A DNA stretch of 64,000 nucleotides from the NCBI GenBank assembly GCA_947184155.2, contig CAMXCT020000841.1, forward strand, positions 104,501 to 168,500. Reading direction: 5' to 3'. Of this stretch, positions 45,101-55,016 are shown one piece after another. The notes below the pieces were generated by a model. That model made no database searches. It saw nothing but the letters and a program-made list of their open reading frames with translations, and was not told where the DNA came from. Source of the stretch: Cladocopium goreaui. Taxonomy: Eukaryota; Sar; Dinophyceae; Suessiales; Symbiodiniaceae. A program made the position numbers and the translations under genes. Every line of letters begins with the position of its first letter. Positions within the stretch are counted from its first letter, which is position 1.

Positions 45101-48014
45101 GGTAGGTATACCACCAACCAGTTATCCCTTGCATTACTCCTTCCTGCCAGGCTTTTTTTTCCATGGGAATTCTATAGGGGGAAGCATGTGGGAATGTGGA
45201 ATGGGGGGTCGCATCATTGGAGACCGCTGGCAAGTCCATTTGCTTTGGGGTGTCTTCGATTGGCGGTCGAGCATTGCATCGACCCTGGACCAAGAATTGG
45301 AAGCCAGCAGTTCCAGACAATTTGGATGCCAAGTTGCCTTTTGGTTCATGATTTCATGTGTGCATTTTCATCCTATCTTCTTGCAGACCCTATACTATAT
45401 ATATATATATATTTGACATATCTTTCATGTGTGGCCCATCCGTTCCCATATATGCAGAAGGTCAAGCCTTGCATTGTTCCTCCAGGTCCGCTAGTTCCCA
45501 GATGGTGGTGGCCTCCCAGAAAGTTTCCAAGATTTACATCCATTGACCCCAAAAAATGACCCCATGGTCAGTAAGCATACGAAATAACATATTGGAAGCA
45601 GCCTGACTAGGGTCAGCCCTTAGGTTATGATTTCCCTGACTCCATGGCCGGACTTTTGGCAGCAATTCCGTGAGCTTTTCACTGTTTCCACGTGCAGTAC
45701 ACCTTGTGAATCGAATTGTCATGTGCACACCAACACTTGCCTTTAGAAGAATGTGTGTACTGTATATATATTATATATATATATATGTATACATGTGTGT
45801 GTTTTTCCCTGATGTGGTGTGGAATGTTGCGAACACACGGCATCCCAGATAGTCCCTGAATATCCATCAGCGATTGTCCGACTGAGTAGCTTATGTGGGG
45901 AGTCGGATATTTGATATTTACCCAATTTGCCAATTATCTTGTGCATTCTGGAAAGTCATACCCAAGAAAAGGTGTTTCTTCTTCATAGGATGTGCCACAT
46001 GATCCACATGGGTTCGTCTGAAAGTACGCTGACTCCCAAGTTGATTCTTTCTCAACATTTTCCGCATCAACGTCCCAACATTTGGAGGTATACCATTGTC
46101 AGACACATCCAAATATCCATATCATCACTATCCATGCATTTAATCCTTATATTCATTGTTAAACATACGATAATTTTGCAGGTCCCCATGATAGTTCCAA
46201 AGTCCGTCAGGCGGCATGGAAGACTACGTGCACCGCATTGGTCGCACGGGACGCGCTGGACGTCAAGGGCTCGCAGCGCCCTGGCTTGGTTCACCAAGCG
46301 AATTCCCTCGTTCATGGTATGTATATATATATATATATATCTCCCTCTCTCAACAGTATATCAATAGTTTTCCTGGGCTTCAAAATCCAACTTATCTAAT
46401 TATAATTGTTGATATGGTTTATACAGGGCATTCTATATATGGGGTTATACTCAGAGATTTGTTGGGGATTGCTGTAGCCGAGAACTGGGATAATCTATTT
46501 TCCAATCAGCATAGTGAGATGGGATTAACAGAGGAAATTTGCCCACATCTACCATGCATGTTGGCTTTATCTATACCCAAATAGGGATTAAACCACACAT
46601 GGTGACTTCATCCATAATATTCATACAACTTGGGATGTACCCATCATCCATGATGATGTAAAGGAAATTGGCAATACGCCAAGTATAAAATGAGGATACC
46701 ATGGGGAAAATAGAAGGAGCATACAGTAGCGGAATGCATAATCAAAATGACCTGATATAGGAAGTGCCATATCTACTGTAGATATAGAACATTATAGAAC
46801 ATGTTATGTTTGCTACAAAGCCAAACATGTCTTTGTGACATTATATGATGAAGTGGTTATGTAATTAATAATGAAACATATCATATGATTCCAAAAACAT
46901 TATTTTTGGCGATGCCTGAGACAGTGGTCATACAGGGTATTCCCCCGTGTGATTACTTAAATTCGGAAAAGGATGATAAACCACGGGATTTGGGTGTGTA
47001 TAGCCGATTTTCAAACAGAAAGTCACGTACTGTTGGGGAAAATCTAAGCTATGAAGCTATGAATAGCCAATCTTGCATTTGGATCCATAGAGTAGAACAT
47101 GAGATTCTTCCAGTACCCGGAACCCCGGGAATGTCCTGTCGCCATATTTGGGTAACCAAGAAAAAATGGTGCATCTTCCAGTTTTCCAGATCACTAATCA
47201 AAGCGGAATAATTCATTGGGCACCAAAATGAAGATATAACTTATAACTAACAAATACAGTACAACTCACCATAACCTCACCACATTTGAAAACTATTGGG
47301 GATACACACACACATATAATATATATTATGAACCAAAATGCCAAAATGGTGGGTGCAACCCATGCTGCTTGGTGATTTCATGGCATGGCCAACCAGGATG
47401 GAACCGATTGATTGGAGGTACCATTTTTTGAGGCCTATGTAAGTGAATATCCCAGCAAAATATATCCCAGCAAAATATATCCCAGCAAAATATGGCCAGA
47501 AATATGGTACAGTAGCTCCATTTTAGGATCCTGAAATTCCCAACTGATGTTTCCATGTATTTCCTGGGCAAAACTCGTTATTGTATGTTTCGCCCAGACA
47601 TCTCCTGGACGCCGCTTTCAAACTTCGGAGATTCGGGCCTCGGGTGACACAAGTGGGCCTTTGTGCCTTCCCCCTGCTAGGTCACTTTCTTCCCAGCACC
47701 AGAGGACGTGTCTGGCACGCGCTCTGCAGGTGACTGGAACCTTGCACAGCTGACAGATCCTCATGTTTTCGTGGTAGTTCGATGGGTCATGGCTTCCAGT
47801 TCGCAACTTATTGACTTCCAATGATAAATTATAAATATACTGTAAATATCATAAATGGTCAATTTTCCAGTTCGCGAACGGTGAACTTTACCACAACCTA
47901 CCATGACTTACGGCACCCGCCGTAGGCAACGCGCACGAGTTCATTCAGCTCTTGCGCTCGGCAAAGCAACGGGTGCCGGAGGAGCTGGCAGCGTTGCCGA
48001 GCGGAAAACCATGA
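39077..48014 (+). CDS. DEAD-box RNA helicase, 3' part (motifs II to VI and C-terminus)
   Basis: Exons in order: 39077-39148 (motif II, FVLDEADRMLDMGFMPQ), about 39535-39622 (motif III, LLFSATWPSAV), 42461 to about 42564 (DDELSANTSVTQIVEIPRPS), about 43106-43192 (motif IV, EKKTLIFVNTKK), 43369-43406 (ASLADELRRAG), 44241-44300 (VPCGEIHGNLTQQERQKALE), 44853 to about 44935 (motif V, TLVATDVAARGLDVEDITLV), 46211-46316 (motif VI, DYVHRIGRTGRAGRQG) and 47926-48014 (EFIQLLRSAKQRVPEELAAL, stop TGA 48012-48014). This is the RecA2 half plus the end of RecA1 of an ATP-dependent RNA helicase of the DDX5/DDX3 type. Phases agree across 43192/43369, 43406/44241 and 44300/44853 if GC, GT and GA donors are used. 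The N-terminal motifs are not found upstream; they lie downstream at 51.4-55.0 kb. A frame break occurs in the motif VI exon. Confidence 0.8.
39535..39622 (+). CDS. Helicase exon: motif III (SAT)
   Basis: The frame reads EIVGLMPPREWRQNLLFSAT then WPSAVHSLA. SAT couples ATP hydrolysis to unwinding, and the P-x-x-R-Q-x-L-x-F-S-A-T-W-P context is typical. The donor is probably GCA G|GCCCAC, a GC donor. The start could be at an AG slightly upstream. Confidence 0.85.
39712..39865. repeat. AT microsatellite cluster in a helicase intron
   Basis: Several ATATATAT blocks separated by ATAACATATAAATCTGG and AATCATATAATATCAT. Confidence 0.8.
40762..40912. repeat. Degenerate CCCGTAGAAA motif cluster
   Basis: Words of the form TCCGTAGAAA, CCCATAGAAA, CCCGTAGTGC, CCCGTAGAAAA, CCCGTATTTT and CCCGTAAAAATCC occur at least seven times in about 150 bp within a helicase intron. 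Spacing is irregular. Confidence 0.6.
41303..41400. repeat. Minisatellite of TAGATATTGTATATAT units
   Basis: The word AGATATTGTATATATATAT recurs four times, the first two units about 30 bp apart and the last two shortened, in a helicase intron. Confidence 0.8.
41576..41654. repeat. 31-bp tandem repeat, 2.5 copies
   Basis: The unit begins AAAATCCTAGAAAATCCATG and ends GTTTACAAGGG. The second copy has two substitutions and the third is partial. Confidence 0.8.
42461..42564 (+). CDS. Helicase exon: start of RecA2 domain
   Basis: After TTTTTCAG|G the frame reads DQSGDDELSANTSVTQIVEI then PRPSAEARALETEE. Family members have G-x-x-[DE]-L-x-A-N-x-x-[IV]-x-Q-x-[VI] at this position, linking the two RecA domains. 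The donor is uncertain (GT at 42565 or a GC/GA site close by). About 2.8 kb separates it from the motif III exon, and a small exon for the expected FL-x-D-P segment may be missed. Confidence 0.8.
42601..42842. repeat. TTTA/TTTATTA array, about 240 bp
   Basis: A nearly uninterrupted array of TTATTTATTATTTA words on the + strand in a helicase intron. Open frames through it are artefacts (poly Ile/Tyr/Leu). Confidence 0.9.
43106..43406 (+). CDS. Helicase exons: motif IV and the following helix, joined by a GC-AG intron
   Basis: The first exon ends AACACCAAGAAAG at 43192 (KKTLIFVNTKK). The second, 43369-43406, reads GA then GCTGCATCTCTAGC... giving ASLADELRRAG. The frame is continuous only if the donor is G|GCGCGC, a GC donor, with acceptor CCAG|G. 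The next exon at 44241 supplies VPCGEIHGN in phase 0. Motif IV contacts RNA in the RecA2 domain. Confidence 0.8.
44241..44300 (+). CDS. Helicase exon: IHGNLTQQER segment
   Basis: The 60-base, 20-codon exon runs between GGCAAG|G and GAA|GACCCC and encodes VPCGEIHGNLTQQERQKALE. Family members have [IL]-H-G-[DN]-x-x-Q-x-x-R here. The GA donor is required because the next exon starts GATTTCACC (DFTKGSSKT) in phase 0. Confidence 0.85.
44853..44935 (+). CDS. Helicase exon: motif V
   Basis: From ACGAG|GAT the frame reads DFTKGSSKTLVATDVAARGL then DVEDITLV. ATDVAARG(I/L)D is motif V, which binds RNA and ATP. The donor is either GTG|GTGTGC or a few codons later at TTG|GTAACC. Confidence 0.9.
46211..46316 (+). 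CDS. Helicase exon: motif VI, with internal frame break
   Basis: The exon starts after CGTCAG and reads GMEDYVHRIGRTGRAGRQG, motif VI with the arginine finger. Family members continue G-x-A-x-x-[FW]-[FW]-T; here SALAWFTKRIPSFM is present but in another frame. Five extra bases at 46270-46274 would explain the shift exactly. The exon ends ATG|GTATGT. The break may be an assembly error, a decayed gene or an unusual splice. Confidence 0.85.
47447..47491. repeat. 15-bp tandem repeat, three perfect copies
   Basis: ATATCCCAGCAAAAT is repeated three times without change in the last helicase intron. Confidence 0.9.
47926..48014 (+). CDS. Helicase C-terminal exon
   Basis: After CCGTAG|G the frame reads NAHEFIQLLRSAKQRVPEEL then AALPSGKP and TGA at 48012-48014. 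The [EL]-[LF]-I-x-[LI]-L-R-x-A-K-Q-x-V-P-x-x-L pattern is the usual end of the RecA2 domain in DDX5/DDX3-type helicases. The tail after it is very short compared with relatives that carry a Gly/Arg-rich extension, so the stop could be bypassed. Confidence 0.8.
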
Positions 48015-48461
48015 AAACCATATGGATTTAACCATCAAAGATGAGGATTTAAGCATAAACCATGGGGAAAGAATAAGAACAAAACCAAATATACAATCAT
48101 GATCTGGGTATTTTTTTAATTTGTCTTGGAAAATCAACGAGCATCTCCACTTAAAAAGCGATACATCATAGCACTAAATGAGTCATGTTTCATAGAAAGC
48201 TGTTAGACGAAAAAAAGGCAGGGGTCTTGTTTGGTGAAGGGAAGATGGTAATGGTGGATGGGATGAATAGGATAAACTCATCTATTTTTTGGTGCCCACC
48301 TAAGAGGTTTGTGAGACGAAAAATGGCTTGGGACACTCCATTCGTAGCTCCTTGATCGGCCCATGGGCCCATTGATTTCCACAAAGATGATTGGATTTTT
48401 GTTACATCAAGATCATTCAAGTATCATTCAAGTATCAATGGCCATCTCAGGATATTTCAGG

Positions 48462-48570
48462 TACCCTCCGGTAATTGAACATAGCTATTGAAAATGGCCC
48501 ATAGAAATAGTTGATTTACCTATTAAAAATAGTGGTTTTCCATAGCTTTTTGTATGTTTACCAGAGGGTA
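48462..48570. mobile_element. Fold-back element, TA-flanked
   Basis: Left end TACCCTCCGGTAATTGAACA; right end TGTATGTTTACCAGAGGGTA. The body has ATTGAAAATGGCCCATAGAA and TAGTGGTTTTCCATAGC. It lies between the two helicase pieces, directly after ATTTCAG. Confidence 0.75.
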
Positions 48571-50330
48571 AACTGGAGCAATCTGGTTTCCCTTCCGTGA
48601 CCTCGGCCACCTCGCCAGATCAAGGTTGGACACTGGACCTGTGACCTCCAGTGTGGCGGCGCGCAAGGGCAAGAGCCAGTGCCGTGCCGCAGTTGGGTGG
48701 GCTTGGAAGGCCCATAGATGATATGTCTGCCATTAAGCCTAGCTTTTTTTTAAAACATATATACAGTATAATATATATATAATATGAAAAAGAGAAACAA
48801 CTACAGAAGCAATACGAAGGAACACTTAGTTCAGGAACTAGGACACCACTTTCTAACTGACAGGGGCCACTCTTGAGCTTTCTTTTGGATGATTACCTCC
48901 GAAAGGATGAGATTTTACGGGCCAAAATACTTGCATAAGCTGTAAACATAAGGGTCACTTACAGTTTTTTCAATAATGAGGTGGTAATACATTGGGTCAT
49001 GATTTGCATGTTTCATTTTACTGGGATACCAACCAATTCGATGGGTTGAAAAAGGGGAGTTAGAACTGGGAGCAAGGCCTGTCTTGCGTGAAAGGATAGG
49101 CGAATGGCTGAAATGGATCAAGCTTGAGCCAGTGCTAGCCAAAATTGGTGAATACAACATATATACATATTTATATATATATGTGTGTGTGTGTTATATT
49201 CTATATGCTAATAAATATATGGGGAATAATTGGTGAATAACTGGTGAATATTATAAGAGATATAATATGATGTGACATGATATAGGATAACATGACACAA
49301 CATCATCTTTAGTCTCACAAGGTATAAAATGCAGTACTTGCAATATGACATATAAACCAATATGATACACAAAAAATAGACTAAATGAATATACGTACAT
49401 TTGACGGAACAGCATTCTTATTCACAGATAACATGAAATATTGTCAGGCTGAGAATATGTTAAGATGAAGAAAGGGTTCTTTTGCGAGATTTGGGCCATT
49501 TCGGGACATGAGGCGGTTTAGCTAAATAGCTCGTGGTAGACGCGGTTGGAGCATGTGTGACCTATATAGTTTTTGTATGCGCAAAACTAGCTTCCAGAAT
49601 AAAGTCTGTAAACTGAAAGAAGGTAAGCCACTAAACCATTGTTATCCCATTATATAACCAACACCAAGAGTCCTAGTGGACCAAAAAAAATTGCTATTTG
49701 TTTGGATCTGGTTTCTTGCCACTTCAATCACGCAAAACCGCGAGCACGGTTGTTTGGTTCGATCTGAGCGATGTTGGCGAACTGGAACTGGTTTCACATG
49801 TTTCATTCGCAGAGATTACGCATTGAACTTCAATAGCTGATTAACGGATAGTTGAAGTAATTACATTACTACACAGTTAATTATATATTAGCTGTAGCAA
49901 TTATTAAGATAGACCCTGGTTACACGGATGTTGTAAAGTCATCCTCCAGGGTTGACCCCTGCTGACCCCTTTCCTGAAGCGCTCAGGAAAGGTGACGCGC
50001 TGCTCCGGGGGTTGATAAAGTCTCCTGGATTCTCTGAGTTTTCTCTGATAAAAAAGCTTGGGCTCATGCCAAAAACATGAATTTAAAGGATGAATTTCTG
50101 TTTGACGTTTGTTTTTATGATTTTTTTTTTGGGGGGGGGTTTGCTGTCAAAGCTCGGGGGTGTATGTCATTGACCTTGCCAATGCTGGTACCCAGCTTGC
50201 AGAACACCGCAGCTCACCAACCAGATATGGGTGGGTCTGAAAGATGTGTACCTTACCCCCCCAAAAAATGAATGTTTGTTTTTTTTTTATAGAGATGATA
50301 TCCTGATTCATGATCTGATTAACCATCAAA
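48571..50330. other. Interval between the helicase pieces
   Basis: I see no firm gene. Two weak coding-like pieces exist: about 48648-48705 (CGGAQGQEPVPCRSWVG) and about 49960-50035 (GLTPADPFPEALRKGDALLR). An AT microsatellite lies near 48770 and a CA/TG-AT run near 49165-49195. Confidence 0.35.
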
Positions 50331-50335
50331 TTCGG

Positions 50336-50523
50336 ATGTGCCCGTTTTTGGGGCTGTGAAAATTAACATGCAATGTCTGAGGAATTGTCCTAGTCACTTC
50401 GAGCTGGCCCGTCAATTTATTGATTTTATTAAAAAAAACATGTTGCAGGAACCTGATGAATCAGTAAAACATGTTGCAGGAACCTGCTTTTATTATATCA
50501 ATAGATTTTATCAACTTTTGTAA
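50336..50523 (+). CDS. Unassigned small open frame
   Basis: The frame from ATG 50338 reads MPVFGAVKINMQCLRNCPSH then FELARQFIDFIKKNMLQEPD and ends TAA at about 50521-50523. Its composition looks more protein-like than the surrounding DNA. A 21-bp direct repeat lies inside it, which argues that part of it may be non-coding. No family is recognised. Confidence 0.25.
50435..50486. repeat. 21-bp direct repeat, copies 31 bp apart
   Basis: AAAACATGTTGCAGGAACCT then G occurs at 50435-50455 and again, identical, at 50466-50486. Confidence 0.85.
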
Positions 50524-51394
50524 AAAGCATCCTACTGTAAAAGCACCATGATTTCACCAATCCATTGAAACCTGAAACATCCCAGCTCCAGCCCATGTTT
50601 GCCAAGATGCAGGTGGAAAAGGTGGGAAAGGAAAAGGGAAGGATAGTGGAAAGGCTGGTAGTGAGAAGGCTACTGTCGCAGGATCCTTGCCTCTGTGGCT
50701 CAGAAATGATTTGAGAATGTGTGATGCTTAGATGTTGCTAGAACTTAACCAAGCTGTTAGTGACCGGGATGTATCCCAATACATCCCAGTTAAAAGGAGC
50801 TAGATGTTTTACATCTTTTACAGTAGCCCACTTACTAGCCACCTAATGAATTCTTGCAACATCTGAGTAGTAGCTGTCAGGATGATTATTTGTGAGACTG
50901 GTGTGAACATGTGAACAGATGGTTTGGAACTATTTCTGTTAAGGTAAACAATGGTAAACTGTAAACGATTCTTCGATTCTTCCTTCCTTGCCGGTGCGGG
51001 ATTTGACATCGCAATGGCTCCTTATTTGATAAACAGAACGATGGGTCAGACGATCACAACGCTGGCCTGGCGGTGAGGAGCTTCTGGAATCAGCATGGAA
51101 GGAGGTGAGGTGCAGCCGTTCCTCACCTTCAAGGCGAGACAAACAAATTTCCAGTGCAATAAGGTGCCCGCAGTATGGCTGCCTTGGCAAAACACGTGTG
51201 AAAAGGTGCATGTTTGAAAGACGTACTGTAGATTTGAGATGATTTGAGTGATGAAGACTTTTAACCAATGAACCATAGTTCCTGAAGTTAGAGAAGCTGT
51301 TTCGGCTCGAACATAGTTGGAGTCTCACTCCCACCATTGGTTCCAAGTGTTGTCCTTCCAATGATTCCAATGATTCCGATGTTCATCCTTTCAG

Positions 51395-51729
51395 GAGGTG
51401 CCGATTCTAAAAGATCTGCGGAAGAAGTTGAGGATCAGCGGCTTTCAGACGCCCATGCCCATTCAGGTGGCTGCCAAGAGCTGTGGCGCAACAGGAAGTC
51501 TCAGAATCACCAGGGCATTTCGAGAATCAGTCCTTTCTGGTGAAGCAAGCAGTGATCAATAAAAATAAAGACCAGCAATATCTCAACCATCACCATACCA
51601 ACACACAGTAGTTGCACACATGGTTTACCATTCATAAAGTAGGTCAAAACCATCACCATACCCTTCACGCCATCAGGCTTATGGCTGGCCTGTGATTCTG
51701 GGCGGTCACGATTGCATTGGCATTGCCAA
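51395..51729 (+). CDS. Helicase exons: Q motif and approach to motif I
   Basis: Exon one (72 bases, phase 0) ends CCCATTCAG|GTGGCT, the P-[IM]-Q of the adenine-recognising Q motif. Exon two begins CATCAG|GCTTATGGCTGG and supplies GWPVILGGHDCIGIAK, matching W-P-x-[AI]-L-x-G-x-D-x-[IV]-G-[IV]-A-K. It ends AA with a GA donor, completed by G of the next exon to give Lys then TGSGKT. Confidence 0.85.
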
Positions 51730-52057
51730 GATGCTTGGATGCTATACAGTTTTAGTGGCCATGTATTTGCTGTTTACCCTTTGTCAAACTAGCATAACTA
51801 TGGAAAATCACATTACTTTAATATGTAAATCAACTATCAATGACCATGTTCAATAGCTATGTTACTGGCAGCTTACCAGAGGCTATTTGGATGTCCCTTC
51901 AGAGCTGTGTCATGCGAAAAGTTCTGAGGACAGGAAGTGGGAAAACTTTGGCATTTTTGTGCCTCACCTGAAATACATGTGGTGTGGAAGCAATAATCAT
52001 TCCGGTGTCCGAAACATTTTTCGGCTTCGCATCTAGTCTGGAAGTGGTCCAACATTA

Positions 52058-52094
<37 letters not shown>

Positions 52095-55016
52095 TGATAC
52101 TTCTCCATTTGCTCAGGGACCCATGGGCAGTGAAAAATGGAGTTTGAAGCCAGGCATGAGGATGGCTATATTGGTGTGATACTATAGTGGTGCTAGCTGC
52201 TAGCTGCTGCTAGCTGGTTTGATGGGAGGGTTCTCTCATTTTCTCTCAATCCATCGTGGAAATCTTCACTGTAACTAGATATGTGACTAGTAACAATCAA
52301 TCAATTTGTGTTGTCTTGGTGCCAGTCTCCAGTGGCTCTGAATCCTGGTCATGTGGTTTTGTCATGGTTTGTCTGAAAATAGGATACCCCAAAATCCACT
52401 GGTTAATCATAATTTTGCCTATGTCAAATAGCCGTTATTGGCGGTATATCCTATTTTCAGACTGACCCGTATACGCCGTGCCGCCGTGCGTCTTGTTTTG
52501 AGGCTACCTGCGATGCACAAAATTCATCACTGGCTAGAGGTTGCCAGCTTGGGTGGCCAGTTGTTGAAGTAATACCTTTGGTTTTTGGGAGCCCTTGTGC
52601 CTTCGAAGCTATGACATTGACTTGTGGACCTCTCCAAGGGTTATATCATGTTATATCCTGGGGCCATCCCAATCCAGCAAACGAGGCGCAAATGTGATGC
52701 CCTTCTTTGGCACCAGCAATGTTTATGTTTGTTTCCGAAGTCATGGGGGTCCTCAAATGATCCAAAATGAGACCATTATAGTATTGAAACCTATGGTTTT
52801 GGTGATCCCCCATTTTAAGAAACCACCATATATGGTTCCGAATGGTTGATATCGTAGAATTGAATGACCGACCAAATTCGTGGCACTTTGGCAATTTCTA
52901 AGTCGCAGTGATGCCCTTTGCTCCCACTCATCGCTGGGTTATCTCACCACATTTAATATATGTTTAAATGCCATTGTTCAGGCGGTTCACGCTATGCATT
53001 TATAGCCACATTTCGACATAACTAGTAGGCTCTGCTTTGGATGAGGGGAAAAAATACAGAGAAGCAGCAGCTGTGGGGTTTCAAAAACTTGATTTCCTCC
53101 AGATTTCCATTGAAATCAATCGAGCGGACCGCCAACACCATGCTGGTACCTACAGCTACAGGAGGCCAACGATGAGGGAGCGGCTGGAGCAGGCGCTTTG
53201 GCGTTGGTGGTCACTTGCTTGACGGCAACACTTCTGGGGAATGGGTTGTACCTGGGGCCTTGGTGTTTTGATATGTTGTGCTATATGTGTTTAAACGGGG
53301 CCCAGATGGGAAAATATAACGCTGAACTGTTGGGCAACCTTTCTAAGATCAGCAATGCTTATTTTCCGCTATAATCACTATAATCCCTTTTGTTATTTCC
53401 CTATTGGTTCATGCACTACTTCGTGAATTCTCTGGAAACTTGCTGGTGTAACGGCTGGGATTCCCAAGAGCATATCCCTTGATCTTCAGGGCAAAATCTT
53501 GAGCCCTGAAGCTCAAAAGATCAGCACAAGCTTTGGCCTAATTACACTGTTTTGGAACGTGCTTCGAGGCGGTACCCCCCAAATTCCATGATATGTAGTT
53601 TAATATTCCCCATTTCCCATATATTATATATATATAAATATATATATATATATTATATCTATATATATATATAATATCTATATATATATATAGATAATAT
53701 CTATATATATATATGTCTATATATATATATATATTATCGAATCGCGCCTTCGCCAAGCACAGCACCTTGTTGGTCCTCAGGTTGTTCCCACTCGAGAGTT
53801 AGCAGCTCAAATCCATCGAGAAGCTGAGCGCTTCGCGCCATCCAGTCAGCGAGCGGCTTGGTTTTCGGTGTCGCTGGGAGGTCCCGGCGCTCAACCAGGC
53901 GGCTTTTAAGGGGAACATATATGGGAAACAATTGGGAACAAAAACATGGGAACATATGGAACATATGGGGAAGTAGGGGGAAATCATGCAAATAGCTGGA
54001 GGAAGTTTTCGACGGACCATGTTTAATACTGTTTAACTACCGAGATCCAAAGGATTACATGGCTTAACCCAACCATTTCATGGGAGAGCTCACCACAATG
54101 TCACTGTAAATTTCATGATTTTTCACCAAAAACAGAATTGTTATTTCAGGTTTGTCGGCGACTACAATTTGCTCAGAAAATTTCTGGTGTGTGTGTGTGT
54201 GGTCCATTCTTTTCATGGCCCCAATGTAGGTAAGTATACCATACACACCCATACAATATATATATATATAAATAAATAAATATATATATATATATGTATA
54301 CACAATAGACGGAGGACAAGGGCAGTGTTCGTTTTCCAGGAATCCCCGTTGCCAGAAATTCTGGTTTCCTCGAACCACGTTGCCGAAGCTCAGGCTTGCT
54401 GTGTCTATGGTGGTACTCCTTGGGAGTCTCAAGCTGCTGCTTTGGAGGTGGAGATTGGGATCCGTTATGGTCGCATTTCACCAGTAGTGATCATCAAAAT
54501 CCATGGATTTAACGGGCTCAATCCTGTTTTGAAATATTTCGAAATCACATACAGTATCCATTAGTCATCCTGGTTTTCTTCTGGATGCCGTAAGTTATCG
54601 TACTTCACTAAAGATGACGTAATGCCAATGTGGCTGTTACCCCTTAAAACCCTCACAGTGACGACATCGACGTCGAGGGAGGTTGGGCCCTGAGAAATGA
54701 TCCCAAAGGACTGAGTTGTAGGGATAAGGTGGGTATGGGTGGCAAAAAAATGACACGTGATATATCTTGATAGTTGGTAAGTTTCACCAGGTTGAAAACC
54801 CTTATATATAACTTGATATAACTTATCACTCCCAGAATTGACTTTGGATATTTTTTGGGCAAATCCTCTGAGAAGCCCTGGCAACAAAAAATGGTAAACC
54901 AACCGAGATGTACTCGTTGTTCAACAGCGTTGCTATCCTGGCGACATGTCCAACGAGAGGCTGGGGTGGAACTCTTGGTGGCCACGCCTGGGAGGTGCCT
55001 TGATTATCATCCTGGA
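51395..55016 (+). CDS. DEAD-box RNA helicase, 5' part (Q motif, motifs I, Ia, GG, Ib)
   Basis: Exons in order: 51395-51466 (EVPILKDLRKKLRISGFQTP then MPIQ, the Q motif), 51677-51729 (AYGWPVILGGHDCIGIAK), 51929 to about 51958 (TGSGKTLAF, motif I), 53781-53844 (VVPTRELAAQIHREAERFAP, motif Ia), 54389-54447 (QACCVYGGTPWESQAAALE, GG motif) and 54960-55016 (AGVELLVATPGRCLDYHPG, motif Ib). All phases agree. The intron after 51729 needs a GA donor (AA|GATGCT). This is the RecA1 half of a DDX5/DDX3-type helicase and stops just before motif II. No DEAD motif follows downstream; motif II onward is upstream at 39.1-48.0 kb. An exon between 51958 and 53781 is probably missed. The start codon is not identified. 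Confidence 0.8.
51776..51885. mobile_element. Degenerate fold-back element inside the motif I intron
   Basis: Left end TACCCTTTGTCAAACTAGCA, body CTATGGAAAATCACATTACT, right end AATAGCTATGTTACTGGCAG then CTTACCAGAGG. It occupies about 110 of the 199 bases of the GA-AG intron 51730-51928. Confidence 0.7.
51929..51958 (+). CDS. Helicase exon: motif I (TGSGKT, Walker A)
   Basis: After TTCTGAG the exon begins GACAGGAAGTGGGAAAACTT, giving TGSGKTLAF in the frame set by the preceding exon. It binds the ATP phosphates. The donor is probably TTT TT|GTGCCT, because the open frame soon meets TGA. Confidence 0.85.
52056..52095. repeat. AT microsatellite
   Basis: Two ATATAT blocks around ACATATATAT in a helicase intron. 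Confidence 0.8.
52371..52463. mobile_element. Putative second fold-back type, GTCTGAAAATAGGAT ends
   Basis: GTCTGAAAATAGGATAC at 52371-52387 is inverted as GTATATCCTATTTTCAGAC ending at 52463. Length is about 93 bp, similar to the main fold-back family, but the termini are unrelated. Only one copy is seen in the window. Confidence 0.55.
53625..53735. repeat. AT microsatellite cluster just before a helicase exon
   Basis: Repeated ATATATAT and TATATCTATATATATAT words, self-complementary around TAGATAATATCTA. The motif Ia exon begins 46 bp after it. Confidence 0.85.
53781..53844 (+). CDS. Helicase exon: motif Ia (PTREL)
   Basis: After GTCCTCAG the frame reads VVPTRELAAQIHREAERFAP then S and ends in phase 1 at TCC A|GTCAGC. 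PTRELAxQ binds RNA. The next exon begins with two bases (CT), which restores frame as ACT and gives TQACCVYGG. Confidence 0.85.
54389..54447 (+). CDS. Helicase exon: GG motif
   Basis: The exon begins after GCCGAAG and reads TQACCVYGGTPWESQAAALE when completed with the last base of the previous exon. C-x-Y-G-G-x-P is the GG motif region. It ends TTGGAG|GTGGAG in phase 0. Confidence 0.85.
54960..55016 (+). CDS. Helicase exon: motif Ib (TPGR)
   Basis: After CGAGAG the frame reads AGVELLVATPGRCLDYHPG and ends GGA|GTAGAA in phase 0. TPGR is motif Ib. In complete family members motif II follows within about 20-25 residues; none is found downstream of this exon. Confidence 0.85.

Noticed and set aside
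46885..47211. 108-codon + strand open frame
   Set aside because: No motif, sits in a helicase intron, and composition matches surrounding non-coding DNA.
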